Assembly (NCBI GenBank): GCA_026874595.1
Contig: CM049319.1
Coordinates: 4,862,601-4,926,600, forward strand
Source: Sipunculus nudus
Lineage: Eukaryota; Annelida; Sipuncula; Golfingiida; Sipunculidae
DNA length: 64,000 nucleotides
Reading direction: 5' to 3'
Shown here: positions 1 through 12,888 of the stretch, one piece after another
Layout of the letters: each line of letters opens with the position of its first letter
How positions within the stretch are numbered: the first letter of the stretch is position 1
Position numbers and translations under genes: made by a program
Notes under the pieces: generated by a model
Seen by the model: the letters and a program-made list of their open reading frames with translations, nothing else
What the model was told of the DNA's origin: nothing
Databases searched by the model: none

Positions 1-1096
1 TTGTATAAAAGTATAAACAAGATGAACTTAATTCGTTTTATAGTGATTGTACAATTAGTTATAATAACTAATACAAGGCACTCTGTTTAGAATGTGGCGT
101 TCGGTAGTATATACGGAGGGAGAAATCGGAGGACCCGGAAAAAATCAACCACAAACCTTCATCTTCTACCTGTAAATTCTCTGGCAAATGAGAGAGTTCG
201 TATTTATACATGTGCATAACGGATGCGTCGCCACGTTCTTAACGTTCCACCTGACTGCGTCTCGTATATGTCAGAAGCCAACGAGTAACTCAGTCTGTCA
301 TAAACTGGGCCAGATGAGCTTATAAACTGTGATTTATACAGTTACAGACGAGAGGGGTCGGATAACGCCAACCATATAATGTAGATTATAACTGCCAAAG
401 CCACACCCAGCGCGGCGCTGCGCATGAACCAGAGGTATAATGGAAGTTCGCGTAATCATTACGGTAATAATTGGAGTGGAATACGATATAGAGCGCATAC
501 CTCCGCCGAGACAAATCATCCTGCACTAGATCTGTCCCTTTATTTGCATGTCTAACCAAAAGGGATGAGGATATCACGTGACGCCCTTTCCAAAATGTTT
601 TGTGGAAGTCAATGAAGCGGAAATGTGTGATCCTGTTTACAGTCAAACCAACAGACCACACATGGAAGCAAGCAGACAGACACTGGTATAACCATAACCT
701 CTTGACTCTAAATATAGAGATATAATTAATTATTATATATATGGTATGCGTAACAGAGATAAAACATGTTTGGTGGGTACATGGGATCAAATTCTTTCTT
801 TCTTGAGGTCTAGAACCCATCTTCTTCACAAACACCGCACGCATCATTGACGTTGGCAGTAGGAATGTTTTTGATTGAACCGATAGCTTAATTCTACATT
901 TGGATGATTCACTCCCTAAAGAGATGGATTTCCATGGAGTTACGAAAATGGGCTTTGTTTAGACACAAAACCACTTAGAAATCCCCATATGACACGCCAT
1001 TTTTGCAGAGTGAAATCAAAAGTTATATTCCTTCATATTTATATGCTTTTAGTGTAATGTTACTTTCTGTTATTATTATGATTATTCTTATAATTG
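1..1096. other. No supported gene
   Basis: Short open frames occur on both strands but none has a recognisable domain or splice context. A short word GCATACCTCCGCC near 496 resembles the CCTCCGCC core of the interspersed family A described elsewhere in this window, so a small decayed fragment may be present. Nothing else is seen. Confidence 0.5.
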
Positions 1097-1335
1097 CCTC
1101 GGCCAGGCGGATATGCGTTCATCCCCGTTCGTGTGTGTGTTTGTGTGTTTGTTCACAACATACCTCATGCAGTCATGAATGGAATCTCATGAAATATTCA
1201 AGACATTTCGGGAATGGGCCAATAAAAAATCGATTACATTTTGGTGTAGATCCGGAACAAGATCCAGATCCAGGAACGTCATCACGGAGTATTCCCGAAA
1301 GTACAGTCACTTTTATACGAATGTCCCATAAAAGG
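1097..1335 (+). repeat. Interspersed repeat family A, copy 1
   Basis: This copy begins near a GGCGGA word, followed by TATGCGTTCATCCCCGTTCG, a GT-rich run, then the words TTCACAACATA, TCATGAATGGAATCTCATGA, CGGGAATGGGCC and TTTTGGTGTAGATCCGGA. The same word order is found (often reverse-complemented) near 6.3, 14.5, 22.7, 23.9, 24.7 and 55.4 kb. That marks it as a dispersed element rather than a gene. It has no intact coding capacity, and the class (SINE, MITE or Helitron-derived) is not decided by the sequence. A C homopolymer follows at about 1340-1349. Confidence 0.8.
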
Positions 1336-1369
1336 GACCCCCCCCCCCCTTGACGGAGGCTTGCATTTC

Positions 1370-2143
1370 CAGCAGCAGCAGAAGAAGTTTACGCTCGTCG
1401 AGCAGCTACAGGTTGCTCTGGTCAAGACCTCAGCCCTGTGCGCTCCTTAAGCACGTTCTCTGAGCCAACAGACGCGATGCCACACCAAGCCAAGCAGAGA
1501 GCCGCGAGAGGTCGCCACCGTACATCCCGAGCCGGTGACATTTTAGGAAGGCTACAGCATCCAAAGCCGCAAAGGCCGAAGCAACCCACATTCCCTCCAC
1601 CGATCCCAGCAGCGGAGACCCAGCCATGCCATTCGAGAGCCGAACTCGATCATTGTGAACGACAGTATTTCGAGACGCATCGCCTTTATACTTGCAGTTT
1701 CGGCCATCGGACCGTATAAAGAATCCATGCATTGTCAATACCTGTCTTTAATGTATGGATTCTTTTATAACCGCGTCTTTACTAGTTTTTACGATTATAG
1801 TGCATTTACTCGTTTTCTTACATACATTACCCATGGAATGTATTATTACATAATTTTATAAACGACTATGTTGTTCACGCATAAAGTGAATTTTACCTAT
1901 TGTAGAGTTTTAAGTATTGTTGCATATCATGACTGACTTACTTGTCATGTATATAATATTGATGTACATGTATCTTTGATGATTCATATATTGTGTAACA
2001 TATGCATACTGTGTATTTTATAATCTTTGTACCAGATATTATTATATCATGTTTTAAGGTTACAGGGCCCTGTGGAAGAACAGACTATATTACTGAACAG
2101 GCTACCCTGTATAAATATATTGAAATAAATAAATAAATAAATA
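1370..2143 (+). mobile_element. Possible 3' end of a non-LTR retroposon
   Basis: A GC-richer stretch (about 1370-1730) with a proline-rich reading frame passes into an AT-rich stretch. It ends in the phrase GGGCCCTGTGGAAGAACAGA, then GGCTACCCTGTATAAATA and a simple (AAAT)n tail at about 2122-2143. A coding-like stretch followed by an AT-rich 3' region and a short-period A-rich tail is typical of a 5'-truncated LINE or its derivative. No reverse transcriptase motif is visible, so the assignment is inference only. Confidence 0.3.
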
Positions 2144-2217
2144 ACCAGTTTCCCAGTTATGCAAGCAAGTTTTTTCGTCATCGGCCTGGCTTGCATTCCC
2201 TGGTATGCAGATTTGTA

Positions 2218-2218
<1 letters not shown>

Positions 2219-2264
<46 letters not shown>
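2219..2264. repeat. (ATT)n microsatellite
   Basis: About fifteen uninterrupted copies of ATT in non-coding DNA. Confidence 0.95.
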
Positions 2265-5061
2265 GAGTAAATTGTTTCTTGAGACATTTTAACAGCTTTT
2301 CTACAGTATTATTTCAATGTTACTCTATTAATAAAAGCTAATGAACCCCTAATCTAAGTTAGACAACTTCGGCTGGTTCTCCGTGTTTGTATGTTTTTCC
2401 AGATGATGATATTTGAATAATTGTATTTTTTTCAGATTCGTACATGGTGTGCCTCCACATTTAATGAAGAACATGACCGGCGTCGTCTGCTCAGCCTGGT
2501 GGTCCATGGGATAGCTACAACTTAAGGCGCCAATTTGGAATAACCACCGTGAATAACTTCGAACACGTGTACACAAGTGCGTGTTGTAATCTACTGATAG
2601 TGCAGTAAAACTGAATATAGGAAGTTTTAATTCAGTTTACCTTAATTTTGCCTCTTACGTCCAGCAGCTGATGTGGCGATGCTTTCCTTGCTTCTGTATA
2701 GGCTATCTACAGAATCATGTGTGTGGGTGCTCAACTCTAGCTGTGCCGAGGATATAGCAAGTGGTTATTATAATACACTGTGTTTTGTTGTAACAGGGTT
2801 TAAGTACCGTCATGTAAACACAGCCCTTGTGCACTGGTAAATGTAACAGTACAGCGCCAAATCACATCCGGCCCTGTACGAGTGCTGTGGTTTGTATCTG
2901 ATAGCTAGATTGAGAGGAATCGGGTTAAGTTCAATCACTGCCCGTGTACCGCTGTTGATGCTGAGCTGAGAACGCTTAATGTGTGTATGTATGTTTGTAT
3001 GATGGTATAGGTGTGTCTTTTTTGCAAACAGTTGTTTAATCGCCACGCACTTCTTGATGATCTTTATTTTTGCAAATAGGACCGAGCGATAATGGAGCAA
3101 CTGGTGTCCTTGATAGTCAAGACATTTATTAAAGGTATGGAAAATTAACAAATTTTATGTTTTTATTATATATGCACCGTTCGAAGGGATGTTTGTATTT
3201 TTACTGGAAAGCTTGTTAAGTTTCATATAAGTTTCTCGATCGAAATTAAAATATATAAATATATATATATTTAAAAAAATCACTCACTGGAGCCGTATTC
3301 CATGATCCCAGAGTCCATAGAACAATTCATTTTTTAATGTGGCCTAATTGTCTATTTTCACTTTGATTTCTGACCTGGTCATATAATATTGAATCCAGAT
3401 AACAGCAGATGAAACGAGTAGAAACGATTTGTTCCCATTGGCCCAAAATTGATTTTGTAGTAATGATATATTTAATTATTATAAAGAAGAAAAATCCGGG
3501 ATCTTGTTTGTATCAAGAATTATTCATTAAAAATTTTGATTTCAACGACACCAGGTGGCCCTACGTGTGTCAGGAAGAATGGTTTAATTAGGATCCGGAA
3601 GTAGATGTCGAAAACGGTCATATTCCTATGTTGATTTTTGTTATTAGTTCACAAAGCAAATTTTGTCCTATTTTTTTTTATGTTTCTTGTTAGAAATTTA
3701 AACATGAAATTCCAGCTGTCATCAGTAAATAGGGTGACGATTTATGTTGATTGAAGCATCTCTGAAATCAATATATTTTCTTTGCGACGGAGCTGTCTTG
3801 GAACTGGGACAAAATAACATGGCGTCCCATTGCTGTGTCTGCGATTTTTTACGACTTTGAGACGTTTATGTGCGGTGACAACGGTCACTTGCATGTGACG
3901 TCATGTCCATGCACATAGTTTAGACCGTCGATATAACAGACCTGGGCCCGAGGTCAATAAATCCTTACATATAGCAGACGATAAATTATAAATTGCTACA
4001 AATGTGACTTTATCTTTTTAACCATAGTAACACACAGATGACCCTGGGCTTAAGTCACCTAGCTGACTAAGGTGATGTCTCGTAATTTTTCATTTTTAAA
4101 TAGTTTTTTTAATGAAATTCATCTTCAATGGAGAGGATCGTTTTGTGGTCAGATAATTTCCATGCATTCGTGTACTGCTGCTTATGAAAAGGTAAGTGTT
4201 ATTTTACGCTAATTAATAACTAAAACAGACAAGGCCACCATTGTTAGTGGCAATAAATATTAATAAATCAAATTAGGCAAGTCCTGTAGACAGCGACGCT
4301 GAATATCCGATACATACGGACTTGGTATGACATCCATGCCTGCCTTTGAAACAGGGCGGTATATAAGCAGAGACTGATGATCGGACACAAATACCGAGGC
4401 ACGCACATACACGTGTCATCCGAAAACATCATAGTTGCACAGATCCTCTAATCTATGTGGACTATAATAACAGAACTGGCAAAAGTAAGACCAAACGAAT
4501 GAGCGGTTTTGCTGATGCGTATAATTATGATTATGTATTATGTCTGCTAAATTCTGGGTCACATATTTCTCTTCATAAACAAATCCGTTGAGTGTGGGAT
4601 TGCCGATTAACAGTCCCTGATTCAGGACAATCACGCAGAGTCAGTGAGAGTGGAAACAAATGAAGTCATGATAAAGGCCTATTTGTATTATAACGGCAAA
4701 GCGAATGAGCCGCTCGACCCGGCGTCTCGAACTCCCATCTTAATCACATACACCAGAATGTGACTGTGCACGCCTAGTAGTCAAGTGCAGTGTTAGGTAT
4801 GTGTGAAATACAGAACTAGGGATGGTGAAAACTGTGCAAGAATGCGTGGCGAGGACAGGGTACCTGGTCACGGTATACTCTCCACATACTAGCTGCTCCG
4901 TCAACGCGTTTGGTCGGAGGTTTTGTTTTCACCACGTTTGTCTCTCCTTATTTTTGGGGTAAATTTGGAAAAGCGATAGAGCAAAGAACAAATACCTGTT
5001 TTGGCCACCTCATTATAATTAGTATACTCCGTACAAGGTGTACTGTGATGAAACATACCAA

Positions 5062-5063
<2 letters not shown>
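2265..5063. other. No supported gene
   Basis: AT-rich non-coding DNA with only short open frames. A box-B-like word GAGTTCGAGAC on the minus strand near 4727 was considered as a tRNA-derived SINE, but no matching A box could be placed. Confidence 0.5.
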
Positions 5064-5149
<86 letters not shown>

Positions 5150-5152
5150 GAG
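5064..5152. repeat. Compound (GT)n(GA)n microsatellite
   Basis: An uninterrupted GT run to about 5094 passes directly into a GA run with one G interruption. It is a compound dinucleotide repeat. Confidence 0.95.
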
Positions 5153-5178
5153 AACAGTCTCCTGAATCCCTATTTGTG

Positions 5179-5294
5179 TGATTTTATCGAGAAATGGACC
5201 AAACTAGTACGGAGGTAGCGTGTATCAGTAAAGAGATGGCTACGTAAAGCACGATCATTTAGTGCACAGTTTCGTTCATTTCTCGATAAAATCA
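5179..5294. repeat. Small fold-back element, 18 bp inverted ends
   Basis: The 18 bp word TGATTTTATCGAGAAATG at 5179-5196 returns as its exact reverse complement at 5277-5294, enclosing about 80 bp. This could be a tiny MITE or a hairpin derived from a longer element. There is no clear target-site duplication and no coding sequence. Confidence 0.6.
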
Positions 5295-6224
5295 AAAAGA
5301 AAAAAAGGTTAATGTATTTTCTAATGTCATGAAGATATTCTCAGGTCATAATCCTGGTCAGAGAACATGCGCAGTTAAGACAGGGATCATTCAGGATTTA
5401 AATTTCCAAAGTGAGCCAGAGCATCTTGCCAGGTCAAACTTGTCCGTATATATCTCGTGCCGGGTCAGCTTAGATTATTTAAGACGTCCGGAAGGGGTCG
5501 CATTAGAATGAACTAGGGTTACAGGGGAAAATGTATCAACGAGTACACATTAAATGTACCTAATGATGCATTAATTAATGATGCATGAAATAAACAAATG
5601 GGGGGATCGGGAGGCTCTTGAAAATGTAGAGACCGTTTGATGGGAAGAGGTGACATGACAGGTGCTGACATCTATGGTCGATTACATTAACTAATTTTGA
5701 ACGATAGCGGTCGTTTATCAAAACTGAAGAATTTTGACACCGGTCCAATGTCAAGCAGTCTTGCCTAGTTACAAAATTAATTAAGATTACTAAGCTTGAG
5801 TCTTGGCTATATAGTTGTACACCTATACTTTCCACGCAGAAGTTTCAAATGACATCTATAGCCCATTAACCGTGTTTGCGTAGTTCCTGGTAATTAATTA
5901 GCTGCAAGAGCCTTCCGCGAAAAAATGTCAAATTTATCAGATTTCAAGGAACAATATAGCAAGTAACCCCCTACGAACACAACTGGCATCGTTTCCGAAA
6001 ATTAAAAAAAAAGTTGTGTGACGAAATTCCGTTATATTAACGTCAACCTGAATGAGTACAATAATCACCCGGATGTAGTGGGTAGGTTTTCCAGTCACTT
6101 CCAGACGGCAGCAGCAGTATGTAAAATGAATTCACGACGAATACTTACGGACGAGACATTTAAAAGGGTGTTTCAAGCCAATTTCCGTGAACAAGGAATA
6201 TTAGATGTGGTACATAAAAAACTA

Positions 6225-6575
6225 GAACTCTACATTCTAAGGAATGCAAACCTCCGCCTGAATGCGGGGTGCTCTCAAAACGTGTTTGCATTCACTTATT
6301 CGGCCCATGTTCCCATTTTCATTTGTGCATAAGTAAATCTATATTTGTTGATATTCCTTGATGGCGTTCCTCAATCCGGATCATGAGCTGGATTCACACC
6401 AAATCTTATCGGTTCTTCATTGGCATATTCCAGAAAGACCCAGAAAATTTTGATGAGATTCCGCTCATGATTGCATGAGTTATGTTGTGAACAGACACAC
6501 ACACAAACAAACACACACACACACACACACACACGAACAGGGATGATCACATACCTTTCTGGTGGAGGGATATAT
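6225..6575 (-). repeat. Interspersed repeat family A, copy 2
   Basis: Reads on the plus strand as GGAATGCAAACCTCCGCC, later CACTTATTCGGCCCATGTTC, ATTCCTTGATGGCG, GATCATGAGCTGGATTC, GAGATTCCGCTCATGATTG and TATGTTGTGAACA, an AC run (about 6488-6533), and finally TGGTGGAGG. This is the reverse complement of copy 1 and the most complete copy together with that at 55.3 kb. CCTCCGCC at one end and GGTGGAGG at the other form a subterminal inverted pair. Confidence 0.85.
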
Positions 6576-8480
6576 AGAAGTTAAACTCGGTTTCCCGTTT
6601 TTTTTTTCTTTTTTTTTTTACTTCTGATGTTTACTTTATATTATGTAGCTTAAGCTGGCGAAAGTGTTTAAACAGCTGTTAATGCCACAGCTGACTATCG
6701 ATCAGATGACTGCTCTTCATATATTTATCATTCAGTATTGACGTAGGTCGGTTTTTTACGGTAAACGCCTGTCGTTATCACAAGGCTGTTAAATTATGTA
6801 TCTGTCTGTCTCAGGTCCGTGTGTCCTGTATACTATCAACCTCCTGTCTATGTAAAATCGACTGTTAATGATTAATAGACACAAAGCTGACAATGTGTTT
6901 TAATACATGGTTGATGCATACTCTCGCAGCTCGGCGTGTTTTACGTTGATCTCCTGCGTTCATCCACACCGAATCGATGATTTAATAATAAATGGACGTA
7001 CAGTGTGATACAGCTGACGTTTGCACACACTGTGTTTTATAATTTATGATTGCACCTCAATAAAGACGCGTGGCACGGTGCACAGGTAACAGTGATGTAA
7101 CTGCCTTTTATCACAGGCAGGTAATTATGAGTTTCGTTTCATTTCCTCTTTAAAGCCTACCTCTGTCTTACATATAAATTAACAGTAGGTAATTCCATGT
7201 TAAGAAAGTTTCTAATATTTTGCCTCTGTGACGGATGTATGAGCCAGTACAAGCTGTTAAAGCTGTACCTCTCTGGGCTGTGACAGCCTTGCCACTAGTT
7301 GGAGACACAACAATTACGAGGAAATACGCAAATTAGCGAAAATTTACACTTGCAATCACCCTGAATCGTACTTACGACACGTTTGCGAACATCGTACGAG
7401 TGTTTGGCCCAGAATTCGGCTGGAATTCATATACCCGTTGTGTGAATATCGTGCGTTGTTCACAAGACATTAGCACGACATTTGTGAAATATTCGCACGA
7501 GAATTCGCGCCAAGAATGTCAGATTCTCTTTTGTATCTCCATATATTCGCAAAGTAGTTGCATAGGTCGAAAACCCCTCTCAAAGTTGTCTTGCAGTTCT
7601 CGCACTTCCTGAATCGCGGAAACTGAATTGAGAATAGTTCGAGACATGTTTGAGACGGGTTTCAGACCCCAGCGACGCCTCTGGGACTATTTTGCGAGAA
7701 ATTTTGTTTTGCGAATTTTTGAACATGTTCAAAATTCGTGAAACAAGAACCACCGCGAATGTTTTAAGACACTTTCTCTCGCGAATGCATTCTCAATTTG
7801 TCGCAAAGCTTTCGCAGTCCAGTGAGATACAGGCTTTAAGAAACCACCAGTGGTGATGAACAGAAAAGGCCCTGTAACCTATAAGGCGATTGGTTGCATC
7901 TTTGCGAAGTGAAAGGTCACTTGTTACAAAACCCCCTTAATATAAACATGCGGATAAAAAAAGGAAAAACCTGTGTATGGCGGAATTAGCGTATTAAACT
8001 ATTTTTTATTTAACTGTCTTTAGTTAATAGAAGTTAGATATCGTAATAGGCCTCTTAAAAATTAATCCATTGTATTAAAGATTTAAATCTATCATAGGTT
8101 TATGAATTATTCTATTTTAAATGATACATTATATCATTAAATTATAAAACGGTAGATCGTGTATGTATAGAGATACACACGGAGGAATATTCGCGTTATC
8201 TATGGACTTGGGTGATGAAGGATTTATAATGTATTGGTCTCTGTACACCGCCCGCAGTTTGATATGGATTCGCATCTGATAATTACTTGCCTCGGCTCGA
8301 GACGACAGACTGTATGAAAAACACAGCCGGCCTTTTTAAGATGAAACAGGTACTAACATTGTAATAAATAATAATGTATACAACATATATTATATATTCA
8401 CGTAATTATTTCGGTCTTTAGCCAGAGATCTGCTACATGGGACGTTTAATATTTGGTAATTTGGTGGATTATATATGAAC
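6576..8480. other. No supported gene
   Basis: AT-rich DNA with no domain-bearing frame. From about 7380 to 7860 the sequence is rich in scattered TTCGCGA/TTCGCA-like words, which look like decayed short repeats. Nothing assignable. Confidence 0.5.
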
Positions 8481-8487
8481 CTTTCAT

Positions 8488-8662
8488 GATCAAATGGTTC
8501 CAGGAAAACCCCTTCTGTAGGGTTCTTAGAAGCACCTGTTATCACGGAGAGAGTTCCGTGGAGAATTCTGACTAGAGGTTTCTACCTGGAACCTCTAAGG
8601 GTTCCCCACAGGCTCACTCTGAAGAACCCCTTAAGGGTTCTACATGTAACTTTTCTTAGAGT
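8488..8662. repeat. Dyad-rich GGTTC/GAACC repeat fragment
   Basis: Dense short complementary words occur here: AGGGTTCTTAGAAGCACC, ACCTGGAACCTCTAAGGGTT, and GAACCCCTTAAGGGTTC, which is a self-complementary 17-mer. Such clustering is common in MITE-type elements, but no clean terminal repeats or target duplication could be delimited. Confidence 0.4.
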
Positions 8663-9447
8663 GTAATGGTATTTTACATAACATTACATGCCCTGTCGCC
8701 ATGCCTTGAGTTCGTATCTTTGAGCTTAGATTATCTTTCAAACGGTTCGCATAATTTCTAGGATTACCTGACATTTCTAAGAAATCTAACAATGAAAAAT
8801 ACATGCAATGATAATGGACAGTATAATGTGTCAAAAATATGGAATGATATAGTAAATTCGTATAACAACAGCGGTCTGGGTTATACTTCGCTTCACATTG
8901 GTTTCAAAGATAACTTTCATATGGCACAATAAAACGCCCTTTGATGTGATCAGGGTTTACATGTAATGCGGCTTAGAGCGCAACACTTTTATGTCGCCTT
9001 TCGATCTATAGCTTACCATATTCTAGAAAAACAATTAAACTGGCTCACGTGTTATGTTAGTTGTATTTGTGTATATCAAGTCGTCCATAAAAATAACAGA
9101 TGTGCAAGGTTCACAATACAAGGTTTCATGTCTCTGTTCGTTCTGAACACAAACAGACTACGACGCTCTTTATCGATCTTTCAACTCCCGTGTAAGCTAA
9201 TTACTCGTGATACGGGATTGAGTCCATACCTCAGTGCCCTGTAAAGTCTACATGTATAACTAAAAATTGTGCAGTCCGGTAACAATATGTTTATGTCATG
9301 TTTTTATGTAACCTGTACTTCTAAGCCAAGTTAAAATTAATAAGATATTCACATTAATAAGATGTTTATTAATTAATCGACATGTAAAGATAGCAAAAAC
9401 ATATTTTATGTATTTGGTCCACAGATACTTGTCTTCATAAACTTTTG

Positions 9448-11107
9448 ATTTGTGTCTCACAAACTTGTGTATTGGATCCTTACAAGCTTGTGTATTGGGT
9501 CCTTACACACTCTGTATAGGGTCCTCACACACATGTATTGGGTCCTCACACATTGTGTATAGGGTCCTCGCTAACTTGTGAATTGGATCCTTACAAACTA
9601 ATGTATAAGGGTCCTCACAAACTTGTGTCTTGGGTCCTCACAAACCTGTGTCTTGGGTCCTCACACACTGTGTATAGGGTCCTCACACACATGTATTGGG
9701 TCCTCACACATTGTGTATAGGGTCCTCGCTAACTTGTGAATTGGATCCTCACAAACTAATGTATAAGGGTCCTCACAAACTTGTGTCTTCGGTCCTCACA
9801 AACTTGTGTCTTGGGTCCTTACACACTGTGTATAGGGTCCTCACACACATGTATTGGGTCCTCACACATTGTGTATAGGGTCCTCGCTAACTTGTGAATT
9901 GGATCCTCACAAACTAATGCATAAGGGTCCTCACAAACTTGTGTCTTGGGTCCTCACAAACTTGTGTCTTGGGTCCTCACACACTGTGTATAGGGTACTC
10001 ACACACATGTATTGGGTCCTCACACACTGTGTATAGGGTCCTCGCTAACCTGTAAATTTGATCCTCACAAATGAATGTATTGGGTCCTCACAAACTTGTG
10101 TATTGGTGCCTCAGAAACTTGTTTATTGGGTCCTAACAAACTTGTGTATTTGGTATTCACACACTGTGTATAGGTTCCTCACTAACTTGTGTATTGGGTC
10201 CTCGCAATCTGGTGTATTGGGTCTTTAAAAATTTGTGTATAAGGTCCTAACACGCTGTGTATAGTGTCCGCACTAACTTGTGTATTGAGTTCTCACAAAC
10301 TTGTGTATTTTTTTTTATAAAATGGTGTATTGGGTCCTCACACACTGTGTATAGGGTCCTCACTAACTTCTGTATTGGGTCATCACAAACTTGTGTATTG
10401 GGTCCTCACAGACTTTTATATAGGTTACTCACACACTTGTGTCTTGGGTCCTGACAAACTTGTGTATTGGTGCCTCAGAAACATGTTTATTGGGTCCTAA
10501 CAAACTTGTGTATTGGATCCTTACAAGCTTGTGTATTGGGTCCTCACACATTGTGTATAGGGTCATCACAAACCTGTGTATTGGGTCCTCAGACTCCTCA
10601 CAAACTTGTGTCTTGAGTCCTCACACACTGTGTATTGGTTCCTCACACACATGTATTGGGTCCTCACACACTGTGTATTGGGTCCTCGCTAACTTGTGAA
10701 TTGGATCCTCACAAATAAATGTAATGGGTCCTCACAAACTTGTGTATTGGTGCCTCAGAAACTTGTTTATTGAGTCCTAACAAACTTGTGGATTGGGTAT
10801 TCACACACTGTGTATAGGTTCCCCACTAACTTGTGTATTGGGTCCTCGCAAACTTATGTATAGGTTACTCACACACTTGTGTATTGGGTCCTCACAATCT
10901 GTATTTTGTGTCCTCATTAACTGTTTATTGGGTCCTCACAGGCTTGGATATTGGGTCCTCACAAACTGTGTATTGAGTCCTCACAAACTGCGTATTTGGT
11001 CCTAAAAACTTGTTTATTAGTTCGTCACAAATTTGTGTATTGGGTTCTAACCAACTTGTGTATTGGGTCCAAACTAATACACATTTGTGTATTGGGTCCT
11101 CACATAC
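9448..11107. repeat. Minisatellite with a 158 bp higher-order repeat
   Basis: The region is built of roughly 70 tandem units of 21-24 bp of the form GGGTCCTCACAAACTTGTGT plus a few bases, many containing the dyad CACAA-NN-TTGTG. Between about 9538 and 10036 seven slightly different units (23, 23, 22, 21, 22, 23 and 24 bp) recur together as a 158 bp block, seen three times almost unchanged. From 10.04 kb on the units are more diverged, but longer blocks recur, for example the variant TGCCTCAGAAAC at 10107, 10471 and 10751. The repeated 60-residue open frames here are by-products of the period and are not genes. Confidence 0.95.
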
Positions 11108-11159
11108 CGGCATTGTACTATGCATATTATGATTGAATTATGAATAATAGTATGAAAAA

Positions 11160-12065
11160 AATATATTGAAGAAGACCCAGAGGAAGAAAATAAGCTATAG
11201 GTTATGCAATTAAAGATTGTTGTTTTGAAGATATGGCACAAAAATGATATTTTGTAGCCCCCTAGCGGCCATATCAAGAAAATGAAAAATCGCTTTCGAG
11301 ATATCAGTTGTTGACACCAGATGTACAAGTTTCATGAGAGACAAAGATGTACAAGGAGTCCTACAAAACTGTGGCCTGTTGAAGAACCAGCAAGCAAGCA
11401 AAATTGAGAACAACTGACAATCAGACAGACATACAAAGTGACACAAAGAGGAGACCAGATGAATTGAACACGTTATGGAGAAGACTCAGAGAAACAATAT
11501 AAGCTATAGTTTATGTAATTCAGGTTTATAGTTTCGGATATATGGCCAAAAAGATATGTTACAGTGTTTCAAGTGCAGCGCCCCCTGATTGTTATTTTAC
11601 GAATATGAAAAATCACTTTCCACATATTAGAGCAAGACATAAGATGTATTAGTTTCAAATGGATTCTTGCAAAACTGTGGCCTGTAGAATGCATAAGAAC
11701 TAGCAAGAAGGCGAAACTGGGAACAACTGACAGACAAACAGACATACTGACAAAGCTACACAAAGTTGACAAGATGACTAAACCATTCTATGCAGATGAC
11801 AGAAATGAAGAAAATGAGCCTACGTTTGAGATGATAGGACCAATATTGACAAAGTTATGATGAACATAAAATTTCGACATTTTTTGTATGACCTTGACCT
11901 TTGACCTATATTGACAAAAAAAGGGCTCCCAGGACTTTTGACTTTCAATTCACCCAGTAAGTTTCAGATCGATTGCTCGAAAATTGTGGCCAGGAGAGTA
12001 CTGACAAACAAACACATACACACACAAACACACTCACAAACAGACAAACGCGACTGACCAACATG
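11160..12065. repeat. Two or three degenerate ~300 bp repeats
   Basis: Copy one (about 11165-11460) and copy two (about 11475-11775) share the ordered words GAAGAC.CAGAG, ATAAGCTATAG, ATATGGC, GCCCCCT, AATGAAAAATC, AAAACTGTGGCCTGT, GAACAACTGACA and CAGACATAC. A third, more distant part (about 11775-12060) ends in a similar way with GACCTTGACCTTTGACCTAT, AAAATTGTGGCC and a run of ACAAACA words. They form a dispersed repeat class with a relative near 29.0-29.5 kb. Non-coding. Confidence 0.65.
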
Positions 12066-12593
12066 CTTGCCGGAAATCTTCCAACAAATACATCCATTAT
12101 TTTACATGGGCTGCTCCTCCTGTGTTATGTCACTTAGTCCCGTCGGTTCAAGTAGAATGCCTATACCGTAACGTGTCGTGTTTTTACGGATACGTTTAAC
12201 TGGCCATAAAATGTTTAATGTTCCATTAGAAAGGGTTTCCAAACGGTTTGCGTTTGTCCTAGTAAATGGGCTATATCTGAGCATAAGACTACCAGGTGCG
12301 TCAATACAGGGGGGATGTAGGTATATCCTCCCGCCCAACTATTTAGCAAGGTTGGGGGAGGGATGTCAGTGTAATCACGCCCCCCTGATATTCAAATAAT
12401 AACATTTGTATATTGGAAATGATTATAATTAAAATTCCATTTCTGATATTGTTATGAAAATATTATATTACATATCTAGAGCTGGTTTAGAGCTAACAAA
12501 TACCTGAAACATAATGCCTTATTTAAAATAAAACCTTATACTTAATTCACAGAGACAAAAAAATGTGTGTGTATATATACAAATATATGTAGG

Positions 12594-12595
<2 letters not shown>

Positions 12596-12641
<46 letters not shown>

Positions 12642-12642
12642 A
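12596..12642. repeat. (AT)n microsatellite
   Basis: AT dinucleotide run with one interruption, lying 3' of the fucosyltransferase gene. Confidence 0.9.
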
Positions 12643-12888
12643 ACTATCATTACCCTCTCACGTCTCCGAGTCATCCCCCAACTCTTGACGTTGAACAGAC
12701 GCCACTGAAATATACCATCATAGATATAGAAATATACACATGTTGTACTGTTGTTTGAGGTATTTTCTATCCTGCACACACATGACAATATCATCTTGAA
12801 CTGCTAAAAATATAAAACTTGAGAAAAGAGGACAACAATTATTTACAACCATATAAATATTATTAATTTATTGAATATTATAAATTGC

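Noticed and set aside
4660-4800. Possible tRNA-derived SINE (minus-strand box B-like word GAGTTCGAGAC)
   Set aside because: No A box at proper spacing and no A-rich tail; no second copy noticed.
9538-10036. Three near-identical 60-residue open frames in a row
   Set aside because: They follow from the 158 bp tandem period, which is not a multiple of three and places a stop at the same phase each time. There is no coding signal.
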